64,000 nt of DNA, taken from contig NW_027467782.1 in assembly GCF_004210375.1 (NCBI RefSeq), forward strand, positions 22,609,276-22,673,275. The letters are read 5' to 3'. Made by a program: the position numbers and the translations under genes. The notes under the pieces were generated by a model. The model ran no database searches. It saw only the letters and a program-made list of their open reading frames with translations, and was not told the origin of the DNA. Source of the stretch: Tachypleus tridentatus (taxonomy: Eukaryota > Arthropoda > Merostomata > Xiphosura > Limulidae). Shown piece by piece: positions 48,134 to 58,888 of the stretch (positions are counted from its first letter, which is position 1; each line of letters opens with the position of its first letter).

Positions 48134-49098
48134 CACCTTTGTGCAAATTGATTGAAACAAATGGTCATTTTACAATATTTTCAGCATGGCGGCCGGTGAA
48201 GGCTCACTGGATTCACTGATTTCCTTTAATGGTCATTTTTTTCACACACACGGCGGCATTAGCTGTGTTTTGCAGTACGGTCGACCTATTTTGGGGATAT
48301 ATGACGAAATTTTGAGGAATGTTACGTCATTCGAAATTGCGTTAGAAGGACAAGGAGACCAGTCAAAAAAGGAGACCACCTCAGTGAAGAAAAAACGGTA
48401 TCAATGGGGTATGAAATACAAGAACTGGATACAGTGGAAGAAGGTGTTATTCAGTGGCGAGACTTATTTTTTCGTACAAAGTAAAAAAAGTCTGCATGTT
48501 CGCAGATTTCGATATGAGAAACTTCGAGAATCTCACATCAATCAGTTCGTAAAACATCCCTTGAAGAAAATGATTTGGAGCTTTTTCAGCTATTATGGCG
48601 TCGGAGGCTTACATATCGTAGAAGGTATAATGCGTGGACCATAGTACATCGAAGTTTTGCAGAGAAGAGTCGTTCCAGAATTGAAAAAGAGATTTCCAGA
48701 TGGATCTGGCATTTTTCAGCAAAATCTGGCTCCGTGCCACACATCGAAACTTGTGAAGAATTTTATGGCTACAACGCAAATAAAGGTGCTGGACTGGCCT
48801 GGAAACTCTCCGGACTTAAATCCTATTGAAAATCTTTGGGCGATTTGTAAAGAAAGACTTCGGGGAAAAGACTGTATAACGAAAGATAATCTAATTCAGG
48901 TGTGGTACCGCGATCCAAATATTGCAGTCAACTCGTGGACTCGATGCCAAAGCGGATTAATGATCTTCTGAAAAATAAAGGCGGTCATATCATGTATTAA
49001 TTTGTGAGTAATTTTCGGATTCTCAGAAATAAAATGCAAAAATTTGATGAAAAAAATCGTAATTTTCCGTCTTGTTTTAATTAATTTGCACACGGGTG
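48134..49098 (+). mobile_element. Tc1-like DNA transposon, copy 2, internally deleted
   Basis: Same inverted repeats as 12340-13708 (GTGCAAATTGATTGAAAC at the left; TTAATTTGCACACGGGTG at the right) and TA at both borders. It is 965 bp against 1369 bp for copy 1: about 370-400 bp that encode both helix-turn-helix domains are missing, with the join near 48340-48390. Opposite orientation to copy 1. Confidence 0.92.
48186..48972 (+). pseudogene. Tc1-like transposase remnant (copy 2)
   Basis: The 152-aa frame at 48186-48644 starts in what is untranslated leader in copy 1 (MAAGEGSLDSLISFNG) and, through the internal deletion, fuses to the catalytic domain (KRYQWGMKYKNW). The first catalytic Asp is lost (FSGETYF; copy 1 has FSDETHF). 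A TAG and a frame change follow near 48643, and the frame 48657-48971 carries GIFQQNLAPCHTSK, then NSPDLNPIENLWAIC. The second Asp position is Asn as in copy 1, while the Glu is intact. No DNA-binding domain remains, so it cannot be an active transposase. Confidence 0.88.
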
Positions 49099-49450
49099 TA
49101 TTCTGACAAATTTATAACGACAAAATAAAAGATAATGGTGAAAAATTAATTAACAGTGTTTCGAGTTCTTAAATACTTATTATGAAAATTACAAAACTGT
49201 TTCAAAAAACATGTAGTTATTTTTGTTTCTTAATTTTGTTTGTCCCGTCATATGCTACATTCTCTGTTACATCTCGAGCAATTACTCAATGTTATTACAT
49301 GAGTTTGGACATTAAGATCAATATAGAATTTTAAAAAAATCTTTTTATCCAAGACTGTAACATTCGATACTTGGAGGGTTAGGCTACTGATACGTATAAT
49401 TAAACAATTATATAAAAAAATACTGGTACAGTGGATAAGTATGTCGTGAT

Positions 49451-49585
49451 ATGTTTGTTTTGTTTTCAATTTTTCGCAAAGCTACACAAGGGCTACCTGC
49501 GATAGCCGTCACTACTTCAATAGTATAAGAGTGAAGGAAGTGCAAATGTCTGTCAGTTTATAACGCCCGTAAAGCAATACTTATT
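49451..49585 (-). mobile_element. SINE-A fragment
   Basis: TTTGTTTTGTTTTCAATTTT, GCAAAGCTACACAAGGGC and ATAACGCCCGTAAAGC; the middle and head are lost. Confidence 0.7.
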
Positions 49586-49705
49586 GAGGTGAGTGTGTGT
49601 TTTCTTACAGCAAGAGCCACATCGGGCGACCTGCTGAGTACACCAAAGGGAATCAAACCACTAATTTTAGCGTTACAAACCTTTAGACTTACCGCTGCAC
49701 CAAAA
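49586..49705 (-). mobile_element. SINE-C copy
   Basis: GTGAGTGTGTGTTTTCTTAC, CATCGGGCGACCTGCTGAG, ACCAAAGGGAATCAAACC, TTTTAGCGTTACAAACC, ACTTACCGCTGCACC. Confidence 0.75.
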
Positions 49706-50559
49706 ACACAACTATAGACAAATATGTCCCTCAAACAGAGGTTACCTTACTGTATAAATAAATATTTTGAGCAATAAAACATTGTTATCTATCCGGTTAC
49801 TAACATATTTAACCAAAACTATATTGTTTTTCTAACTTTTTGCGTTGACATAGTACCACTACTGCGTTTCAATAACTTATTTGTAATTTATCATTTGTCT
49901 CGAATCTTCATAAATACAAGTTAATCTCATATACTTGTTACAGCTAATCGAGATACTTTAAACTTGAAATGTATTGATCTCATACGTCATATTAAAATAT
50001 TACTAATTTTATATAAAAACATTAATGTCTGTAAGGTACACTTGTTTTATAAAAATATGTTTTTAAAATAGAGCACTATATCTTAAAATTTAGTATTTTT
50101 TATAATATAAGCTATGCTGTGATGAAAACTTTGTAAAGTTCTTTATTACATGTTTGTGACTTGAGTTATGCCGAATTGAGTCGTCTGTAGCGTTTGAAGA
50201 GCATAAAAATCACACTTGTGGTTACGTTCATAACCCCAAGCTCAAGTTGAACAGTTAAAAATATCTTCAAAGAATTTCTTTACAAACGTCACATCCTAGA
50301 CTTGCTTGACAATAGAGGTTGTTCCATATCCGAACCTCAATGAAATACATTTAATTTGCTCAAAAATCTATATTCATCTTATACCTGTGATCGTCTTATA
50401 CACCAAGTGCAGTATTGTTCGAATTTAAATAATTTCTTGCTTCTCTAAAGCACAAGATGGCGTTACAGGAACACTGGTCGTTAATAAATAAATTCTGATA
50501 TCTTTCACTTTAGCACAGTGTAGGATAGAAAATGAAATATAAAACGTAGAGATGTTTTG
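49706..50559. other. AT-rich DNA, nothing recognised
   Basis: No gene or repeat seen. Confidence 0.5.
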
Positions 50560-50591
50560 TATAAGTTTGTTTTGAATTTCGCGCAAAGCAT
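50560..50591 (-). mobile_element. SINE-A tail scrap at the end of the H3 pseudogene
   Basis: GTTTGTTTTGAATTTCGCGC followed by AAAGC, joined directly to histone H3-like sequence. Confidence 0.7.
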
Positions 50592-50816
50592 GATTCTCAC
50601 TCTTTTTAAATGGACGACACACAGATTGGTGTCTTCAAACAGGCCCACCAAGTTGGCCACTTGAAGAGCTCTGGAATCGCAGGTCAGTCTTGAAGTTCTG
50701 AGCTATTTTTGCACCAGTCTGCTGAAAGGTAGTTTGCGGATAAGCTGCTCAATGGACTTTTCGTAAATAATGTGGAAGAGATTTCTTTTAACTACCTGCG
50801 GCTGGAGCAGATTTAA
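50592..50816 (-). pseudogene. Histone H3 pseudogene
   Basis: On the minus strand, pieces of histone H3 appear in the right order: KSAPAAGS near 50805; then a deletion of about a dozen residues; KSIEQLIRKLPFSRLVQK around 50740-50690; IAQNFKTDLRFQSS after a frame change; then, after another change and a small loss, LVGLFEDTNLCVVHLKR and VRIM to 50592, where a SINE-A tail begins. H3 packages DNA as part of the nucleosome core. Stops, frameshifts and deletions rule out function. The N-terminal tail upstream of KSAP is not seen. Lack of introns is normal for H3, so it may be a retrocopy or a stray member of a histone cluster. Confidence 0.85.
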
Positions 50817-50944
50817 TAGCTAGTTATATTATGGGTAATTGACCCCTAGGTTTTCTTGCATTTTGTTTTATACAGTATGACGTCTTCGGTATGAAGGGTC
50901 TGAATGGATGCGATATAATCCATACCAGGTACTAAGACCTGTGA

Positions 50945-51260
50945 GATTTATTTGGTTGTTTTTAATTCTGCGATGACTCTGTGTCAGCAGTCCCTGATTT
51001 TGAAGTGACAAACCAGAAGGAAAACGACTAGTCAACACCAATCACCGACAACATTTGAGCTATTCATAAGGAACTGAAAGTTAGATTATAACGCCTATAT
51101 GACCTAAAGGACCACCATGTTCTTATTTTGTTTGGGTCTTGTGTTTCAGAAGTGGTGCTACTAACCATGCTTCGTTCTTTCAGCTATGTGTGCGTTATAA
51201 TAGTAACAGCCAATGCCATTTTTTCTTTAAGAAAAACTCTTCAGACGGTAAATGATATGG
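50945..51260. mobile_element. SINE-A relics, two, very old
   Basis: 50945-51115 (minus) keeps GTTGTTTTTAATTCTGCG and ATAACGCCTATATGACC. 51140-51260 (plus) keeps CATGCTTCGTTCTTTCAGC and GCGTTATAATAGTAACAGCC. Low similarity. Confidence 0.4.
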
Positions 51261-51557
51261 ACTGATTGCCTTTCTATTGGTTTCTGATTCAAAATTATCG
51301 TCTCTTAAGCCTGAATCACTAGAAATCTCCGACATGGCAACTTATCACATAATACACATAATATATCTCTCACTTGTACAAATAAACTTAGAAAACGTGT
51401 ATTGTTTTCATAGTAATTTCATTCCTACTGTATATGACAATTTTTAATTGAGTTAAACAGTCGACTCGTCTAACCGCTTCAAACATCACATGAGCAACAA
51501 CTTGATCGTACTGTCGTTACTACCAACAGACTGTGATATTAATTATTGCGTTTTTAG

Positions 51558-51830
51558 GGCCTTGCACAGCCTGGGAATCAGTGTCTTCGACTCGTAATCT
51601 GTGGACTGCGGATTTGGATCCACTTTAATGAACATGATTACCCTTTTAGTCATGGGAACCTTATAACTGACAGCCAATCCCACAGTTTTTTTGTAAACGA
51701 GAAGCCCCACAATTTGTCAGTGGATGATGTTGACTGACTGCATTCCCAGTAATATATCACTGCTATATTAGGGACGTCTAGGACAGATAGCTCTGGACTA
51801 TCCTTGCGGGAATTACCAATCACACAAAAT
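51558..51830 (+). mobile_element. SINE-A copy, old
   Basis: TCTTCGACTCGTAATCTG, CCTTTTAGTCATGGGAACC, ACAGCCAATCCCACAG, TATTAGGGACGTCTAG and GGACAGATAGCTCTGG. Full length with heavy substitution. Confidence 0.75.
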
Positions 51831-52669
51831 CTTAATGTAAATTTCAATCTCAAATTCTCAGGTACAACTTATCAGAGTGATGTTTTTTGTTGAATGAAAT
51901 GATCGACAGGTTCGATAAACAGAAAAGTACAAAAAGAAGAATGAAAACAGGGAATGTTAAAACCTTAGTGATGTCTAAATATCATGTATTTATAGAAGGT
52001 GATAGTACTAGCAGCTTTATTATTTTGTTTCTTGTGGTGAAATATATGTGTATAAACAAGGGAACTTCAAAAACATAGCTGTAAGTTATCATCTAAAGAT
52101 AATGCAGAAATATGCAAACTCTCTTTGTTAACCTGAAGATGACCTTAGAAGTTTGAAAAGTTTTTGTCTACTTTATTTTAATTAAAAGTTTTAATACCCA
52201 TTCTTGCCGTATTGAAATATCTTGTTATTTCAAGTAGGTTTCTCGTGATCATGAAGTACATTCTGTTGAAATAGTCAAAGAAAAAAACCCTTAACTTTAT
52301 TAGATAATCTGATGGCAGTAATAGCAGCTTGGTCAAACTGTTGTTCTATGAAATTTGAAGCGATTAGCGAAGTTGATTATCTAACAACCAAACTCTCATT
52401 CGAAATAATGCTTCTTTCCTCAAACAGATAACACTGGGGAACACTTTTTCAGTAACTTTGAGTTGCATTGGATATTTTAACTGATTCTGAAGGAGTTTTA
52501 GGCGTTGATTTCAAATCTGAAATTAGTTTTTCTCTACAAGCTCTAGTTTGTATGCAATTTGAGGTTAATGAAATTGTACAAATGTGAACTTGCGTGAACC
52601 ATGTATAAGCATTTTCACGTCCATATATATAGATAGTTTCTAATATTTTGATCATTCTTCTTTTGTTTC
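51831..52669. other. No gene recognised; region before the CxxC exon
   Basis: AT-rich. It ends in a good pyrimidine tract and acceptor, TTCTTCTTTTGTTTCAG, at about 52656-52670. Confidence 0.5.
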
Positions 52670-52678
52670 AGATCAAAC

Positions 52679-53419
52679 ATGGCTTCCAAAAATAGATATC
52701 ATTGCAGAAACAAGCCTGATGCCTTCTGCTACATGTGTGGATGCTACACACTCAATCGTCAGAGACGTAACATATCCTCGTTCGTCAAGCGTGCCTACAA
52801 GGCATATTTTGAAGTTCATCTTGGTGTTCAAGACAAGCAATGGGCTCCTCATGTTGTGTGTCACAATTGTGAGGAAATGCTTCGAGACTGGACCAAAGGA
52901 AAACGCAATGGTCTGCCTTTTGGTGTTCCAATGATTTGGCGCGAACCCACCAACCATGTAACTGACTGTTATTTCTGCATGGTAAACACAACGGGTGTTG
53001 GGAAGAAAAACCGACATAAGATTACGTATCGGAACATTCCCTCAGCTATTCGGCCTGCTCCGCACTCTGAAGAAGTTCCTGTTCCAGTTTTCAAAGGCTT
53101 CCCTTCATTGGACGATAAAGACATTGGGCATGATACAAGCGAACAAGACAGTTGTGACAGTGAATTGTCAGAAAAGTGTACACAATCGGAGAACTGTTCT
53201 TCAGACACTGAACCTTTCCCCGACCCCAAGCCTCTTCCCCAGGCTGAACTGAATTATTTAGTGCGGGATTTAGGTCTTTCAAATAAAAATGTCAAATTGC
53301 ATAAAATCTGTAGCTTGCAGACAAAACCCGACTTCAGATTTAAAATCAACACACTCAAATTGACTATAGAAAGGTATTTTTTTAAATGCAACAAAATGAG
53401 TATTCCCCAGTGTAATTAA
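52679..53419 (+). CDS. Multicopy orphan protein with paired CxxC motifs, N-terminal part
   Basis: 246 aa, the longest clean non-repeat frame of the window. The ATG lies eight bases after a splice acceptor (TTTGTTTCAG at 52670), so this looks like a first coding exon. Cys pairs at residues 17/20 (plus C9 and C22), 61/64 (HVVCHNCEEM) and 97/100 (DCYFCMVN) suggest zinc binding. Residues about 100-135 are basic, 145-205 acidic and Ser-rich, then PQAELNYLVRDLGLS. From memory this N-terminus belongs to a family with many near-identical copies in arthropod and cnidarian genomes, usually much longer; function unknown to me and a mobile origin is possible. The last 40 residues look unlike the family, and ATAGAAAG|GTATTT at 53373 may be the real exon end. 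Only the exon is supported. Confidence 0.6.
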   Translation: MASKNRYHCRNKPDAFCYMCGCYTLNRQRRNISSFVKRAYKAYFEVHLGVQDKQWAPHVVCHNCEEMLRDWTKGKRNGLPFGVPMIWREPTNHVTDCYFCMVNTTGVGKKNRHKITYRNIPSAIRPAPHSEEVPVPVFKGFPSLDDKDIGHDTSEQDSCDSELSEKCTQSENCSSDTEPFPDPKPLPQAELNYLVRDLGLSNKNVKLHKICSLQTKPDFRFKINTLKLTIERYFFKCNKMSIPQCN

Positions 53420-53921
53420 AGTAAAACAATACATGAGGCACTGAACAACTAAATTTGAAGAGAGAAAATAAAAAAGTATTGATATACCTCATGATAGGTA
53501 TTTAATCCTACAAAATGTTTATTAATGTTGCATTACCCTTAAAAAACAAACAAATGACATGCATATGTTCTGATCCGTAAAGAAAAAAGTTCGGGTTATC
53601 AGTTTGTGTGCGAGAGAAATTCTAGTATCGCGCACGTGATTTTCTAAATTACGAGTAGCCTCATGAAGTCTGCGGTTAAAGCATAAATAAAACTGCAAAT
53701 GCAAATAGTACTTTAAAATACTGTTTACCCATAAAGCAAGATAAAAAAAACAAATATATTTAAAACACATGTTGAGACGGTAGTCTTATATTTTGCCGTG
53801 ATCAAACAAGTTAAGTTGTTTTAGCTGTATCGCACGAAAATATTTCAAACTCACCAAGAATGGAGGATGTGATGACGTACAAAGGTTTGATTTCCTATCA
53901 CCTTTTGGTAAACGTTTAAAA
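53420..53921. other. No gene recognised
   Basis: AT-rich; an 82-aa minus-strand frame has no visible domain. Confidence 0.45.
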
Positions 53922-54063
53922 CTTTCAGGCTCAATCCTGGTTCGAGATTTTCATCTCACTGCAAAACTTCTCTGAGCAATTATCATATGATCGGAAAGGA
54001 CAAAAACATATGAAGATAAACACTCATACAAATTATCTTTAAATTTCTTGTTAACTTAAAAGT
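53922..54063. repeat. Module R2, second copy
   Basis: Nearly identical to 43766-43903, same orientation, about 10 kb away. Here it is not next to R1 or R3. Confidence 0.88.
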
Positions 54064-54395
54064 AGTTTCAAAGATTTAGAGAATATGTAAACTGTGTCAA
54101 ACTTAAAATGTCAACGGTAGTGCTGATATAAAACTTTTATTAACAGGATATTATTATTTTTCGTCTTACCTTTCACCATTTGGTTCCACTTCCATTTAGT
54201 TCATTATTAAATATGAAGCTTTCAGTTTTATGATTTCCAATTCACTGTGCGACTGATTAGTCCACGTCACATGAACGAGCGACATTTAAAAGTAGAGGAT
54301 AATTTACGACTTCGTTAGCATCGTAATCTACTACATAACGTAACAAAATTAAGATTTATTTTAAAATGTGCTCTACATACTTATTTCTTCTTTTG

Positions 54396-54603
54396 TTTGC
54401 TGAATTTCGTGCAAAGCTGCTTGAGGGCTTACAGCGCTATCTGTCTCTAATTTAGGAATGACAGAGTAGAAGTTGAAGTCAACATCACAAACTGGCAACT
54501 CTTGGCCAGTAAAACGACGAGCATGTTCAACAATACAATTCGAACCCGCGACCTAAAGATTGGGAGTTGTCGAGTGCCCTAACCATCAGGCCATGCTTGT
54601 CCC
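54396..54603 (-). mobile_element. SINE-A copy, diverged
   Basis: TTTGCTGAATTTCGTGCAAAG, CTGGCAACTCTTGGCC, CGAGCATGTTCAACAATAC, TTCGAACCCGCGACC (B-box complement) and CCATCAGGCCATGC. Confidence 0.8.
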
Positions 54604-54944
54604 TACATGATATCTAAGGTACTGTAAATTGCTGAGGTGATATCTTGTAATGTTTACAGAAATATATCAGTGTTAATATTTAGCGATCCATGAAATTATG
54701 GAAATCTACATTTGAGTTGCGTTTATTTTGTTCAATTTCGTTTGTTTTGTAATTAAATGATAACTAGGTATTGATGTAACACTTGTATGGTAACCCAGAG
54801 AATTATCCAAGAAAGATAGAACAAAAGAAATAGTTTTTCTTGAAAAGATTTAGGAAAGACTGAAGTCCTGTGATCTCAAACATCATTCTCATGATTTTAG
54901 CCAAGACTTTGCACTTGTTAAATCAACACGTTTTTAGATTGTAT

Positions 54945-55228
54945 TGTTTGTTTGTTTGTTTTGAATTTCGCGCAAAGCTCCTCGAGGGTCATTTGTGCTA
55001 GCTGTCCCTAATTTAACAGTGTGAGACAAGAAGGAAGGCAGCTAGTCATCACCACCCACTGCCGACTCTTAGGCTATTCTTGTACAAACGCATAGTGGGA
55101 TTGATCGTCACTTATAACACCTCCACGACTGAAAAGGCGAGCATGTTTGGTGCGATGGGGATGCGAACCCGCGACCGTCAGATAACGAGTCGCACGCCTA
55201 AACCCACCTGGCCATTCTGGGCCTCCTA
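54945..55228 (-). mobile_element. SINE-A copy, full length
   Basis: TTTGTTTGTTTGTTTTGAAT, TTCGCGCAAAGCTCCTCGAG, CACCCACTGCCGACTCTTAG, GCGATGGGGATGCGAACCCG, CACGCCTAAACCCACCTGGC. Confidence 0.92.
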
Positions 55229-56135
55229 CAATAGCAGCTATAACTGAGGGCAACTGGGTTAGGTAATGTTGTATAGTTGAATGAAGAAACATACTGCTTA
55301 CTGCTATATTTACCTTATAATTAATATTAAAGGAAAAAATATCACACGTGTCATTTACTGTCTTATTTTTACATTTTTCACTTGTAACATAAGCAGGAAG
55401 AATTAAAAGTATATTTGGATTTCAATCTTTAAACCATAAAAATCAAATACTTTAATTCGAAAAATTACTTCAATAAAGACAGAAACAAATAATAGCTACA
55501 AAATCGTTTGTTTACGAGTTAAACCAAGAAGACATTACCTAAAGTTTCCTTGAATATTCGTAGAGACGCCATTCCCAAAGGTTATATATTTTTAAACCTA
55601 CTCTTAATTTGGTCGAATGTAACTTTAAAAAGTGGGCTTTGTTTTCCTGTATTGCATTACTGCACGTCGAAGACCAAGACCAACAAACCCTCACATGATC
55701 TCATACTGTGATATGAAGTATAGGTTCAAATCCTGTATCGAACTCGTTCCAAAAACATAGATTTGTGTTACCATCGTAACTGAAGCAAGTTTTGAATAGA
55801 TTGATCTCTGAAAAATAAAGAACTAAGGAAAAACATTATCCGTTTAGTTATAGAATATTATTGTGACCTCTTTACTGACGTTTTTAATTGGCTAACAACA
55901 CCACACATAACAACATATTCATCATCCACTAAAGATAAAAACTTGTGTATATGACAGATTCTGGTAATGGGGTGTGTTGGTTCTGTCGGACGTAAGCCTA
56001 TTTTCCTTTAAAAATAAAAAGAACACGTAAAAGTTATAATAAAAACAGTGATAAATCCTAACACCTTCTTTTTAGTTAATGAATATACTGGTAACCCCAA
56101 TTAAGAAATTAATTGTCTGAACCTATATACGAACA
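55229..56135. other. AT-rich DNA, nothing recognised
   Basis: No gene or known repeat seen. Confidence 0.5.
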
Positions 56136-56795
56136 TGTTAATGTATGTACGGCGGAGGTGTAGAGGAGGTTCATGAGACTCTGTGTATAAGCTCTGGACT
56201 GGAGAAGAACTAAAGTCCCTGAAAATAAACGAGGCACAGCATCTCTAATACCAAAGTTCTGTCAGAGTCACAAAGCAGAGACCCAAAATGTAGGTTCGAT
56301 CGAATAAGAGCACGATATATCTTTAGCATAGAACATCTATCTGCTCCCAAAATGATGGAAGGATTGTTTTGTTTGTTTGTTTTGGAATTTCGCACAAAGC
56401 TACTCGAGGGCTATCTGTGCTAGCCGTCCCTAATTTAGCAGTGTAAGACTAGAGGGAAGGCAGCTAGTCATCACCACCCACCGCCAACTCTTGGGCTACT
56501 CTTTTACCAACGAATAGTGGGATTGACCGTCACATTATACACCCCCACGGCTGGGAGGGCGAGCATGTTTAGCGCGACGCGGGCGCGAACCCGCGACCCT
56601 CGGATTACGAGTCGCACGCCATGCCGGGCCTGGTGGTGGAAGGAGGATGCAGAGAATGTTCAGTAGCTTCTTGATGTGTAGTATGAAGGTCAGCTTACGG
56701 TCAAAGAGGAGTCCCAAAAAATTTTGTCTTAGAAACCACAGGAAGCACAACTTCACCAAGACTGTATCGATACGTCTTGTGTATGTCTCTAGCAT
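56136..56795 (-). pseudogene. Jockey-type LINE, region after RT, split by a SINE
   Basis: The minus-strand frames read NFLGLLFDRKLTFILHIKK on the right of the SINE (56640-56795) and LGADRCSMLKIYRALIRSNL, HFGSLLCDSDR on its left (56210-56365). Together these follow the order of the RT thumb/C-terminal zone of arthropod Jockey-like LINEs (FLG(L/I)xFDxKLTFxxHI, then GADRxxLLRLYRALIRSKLDYG). Stops follow. The catalytic palm is not present. It is a different part from the pieces at 34-39 kb, so it is a separate insertion. Confidence 0.75.
56366..56634 (-). mobile_element. SINE-A copy inside LINE remnant
   Basis: Well preserved: GCACAAAGCTACTCGAGGGC, CACCCACCGCCAACTCTTGG, GCGCGAACCCGCGACCCTCG; about 14 bp is lost in the head (CGCACGCCATGCCGGGCC). 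Flanks TGGAAGGAT on the left and TGGAAGGAG on the right look like a short target duplication. Confidence 0.93.
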
Positions 56796-56796
56796 C

Positions 56797-57267
56797 TTGA
56801 AAATTCTCAGTATGCGTTATAAGTATTAGTGCTGACAGTTAAATTGAACAAAGATGAGCATTATGTAGTACCTGTACTCTTCATTTCTGTGATAAAAATA
56901 TTTACCTGCAAATTAATTTTTATATTACATGTAACACTCTTGAATAACAAAAGAAACTAACAATGGTAAAAGAGCAGAAATATATTAAAGTTATAGTTTT
57001 GGAAGCGTGTGTCTAGGACATCTGAGAACATCGATCAAGCTCCTTTCAACTATTAAATCTCCACTCTTGTCTAGAAAGCATAAAAAATGCATTCCCGATG
57101 CCAAAAAGCACAGTTAAGTACCCCAAGTGAAAATTACATTTTGCCTCGAGGGCATTTTAGGATCAAAGTTCGGCCTTTCTATTTGATATAGGTTAACTAA
57201 AATTGTGGAGAAGATCTTCTCGTGATTTACGGCGCTTCCACACATGGTTCTGCACAAAGCAGTTTTT
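56797..57267. repeat. R1 repeat, first tandem copy (modules A and B)
   Basis: About 470 bp homologous to 57444-57912 in the same orientation. Module A holds GTATTAGTGCTGACAGTTAA; module B holds GGAAGCGTGTGTCTAGGACA, CACTCTTGTCTAGAAAGCAT and TTTTGCCTCGAGGGCA. No coding frame or terminal repeats recognised. Confidence 0.85.
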
Positions 57268-57443
57268 CCGTGTTCATTGAGTTAAAAACTCATGTTTTAT
57301 TTTCTCAATCATTAAATAACTTTTCGTAACTATTTCTGTATTTAATTAATTGAACCACCAGAAATTTAAACAAAGTTCATAAAAAGACTGACGTAAAACA
57401 ACTTACCATGAAAACATAAAGAGGAATGTATGTCTTTGGCATT

Positions 57444-57912
57444 TTGTAAACTCTCATTATACGTTATAAGTATTAGTGCTGACAGTTAAATTGAACTAAA
57501 AAAGATATGTATTGTGTACTATCTGTTGTCTTGATTTCTGTGATAAAAAGATTTACCTACAAAGCAACTTTTACTTTGCGTGTAACACTCTTGAGTAATA
57601 CAAAAACTAAATTTGATAAAATAGCAGAAATATATTAAACCTATAGTTTGGAAGCGTGTGTCTACGACATTTGAGAACATTGATCAAGCTCCTTCAAACT
57701 ATGAAATCTACACTCTTGTCTAGAAAGCATGAACAATGCATTCCCAATGCGTAATCGCACAGTTAAGTGCCCCAAATCAAAATTACATTTTGCCTCGAGG
57801 GCAGTTCAGGGTGTAAGTTCGGCCTTTCCTTTTGATATAGGTTAGCAAAATTAGGAAGAAGACTGTCTCGTGGTTTATGACGCTTCCATATATGTCACTG
57901 CATAAAGATTTT
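57444..57912. repeat. R1 repeat, second tandem copy
   Basis: Closer to the module-A copy at 43549 than to its neighbour at 56797. Module B continues to TATGACGCTTCCATATATG. Confidence 0.85.
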
Positions 57913-58888
57913 GGTCAGCAGTGTAATATTGAAGATGTATATTTTTGGTAAATCCAATATCAAGAATTAATTTGGTGATATTTTCTGATCTTACTATTTA
58001 TTTTAAGCACATGGAGTGCATATCTGTATCTATGTGTCCGAAATAATAAATACATTGTGTCACTACCTATTTATTGGCACAAACAAAAATCTATAAAAAA
58101 AAATTCCCACTTTGGTATCCTAAATTCAGACAATTATAAAAATAACTACGATACGTACGACAAACATTTGTTTATCAAAGAACAGAATTTTGAAGTACTG
58201 TCTTTGTTGCAAGAACTCGACTTTCACTGGTACTAAATCTGAACGTTTGATGAAATCTTTATTGATGTAATAAGTATATTATTTAAGTATATTTATAAAA
58301 TATACTTTTGAGGAATGCAGTTAAAAAATCTGTTGATTTTTAAATAAACGGTACCATACTTAATAGATCAAAAATAGTATTTGTGTTATCACAATCAGAG
58401 CAGTTTTCCTCTCCATTAATTACCGTAAAAAAGAATATTTTTCTCTTGGAAAATAGTGCCTTTTCCTATTTTTTAGTACAACGCTTTTTAAAACGGTAGT
58501 TAGTTTACAGTAACTGCCTCGCCTCTCACAGGTTGCAGAGTAAAGTGAATATTTCTTTCTAGTTGTCTGACTTTTTTTCTTCTCATTTAAAGAACTTAAT
58601 TCATTTTTATAAAATGACCTTATGTGAATATACAATTAAAATATTTAAACAAAACTTTATACCTACAAATTGGACTAGTCGAAATACCCGTGAAATGCGA
58701 GGTGAGTAATTATTTGCTGTCACATTTTGTTCTTTCTTCTCAAAGTTCGGCCGCTTAATTTAATATCTCGTCTCTATAGTTACTATGTACAAATATTCAG
58801 TAATATTATGGTTCCATTTTATTGTTGTCTTTCTTCACATTGGTTGGAGTGTAACAATACTCTTGACTAAATTGTTGTAATGAAATAA
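57913..58888. other. AT-rich DNA, nothing recognised
   Basis: No gene or known repeat seen. Confidence 0.45.

Noticed and set aside
51887-52078. 63-aa frame upstream of the CxxC exon as a first exon
   Set aside because: No donor in a usable phase and no recognised sequence; the CxxC exon already has its own ATG after an acceptor.
52785-53282. Overlapping frames on both strands around the CxxC exon
   Set aside because: Shadows of the 246-aa frame; none has Cys pairs, splice context or recognised sequence.
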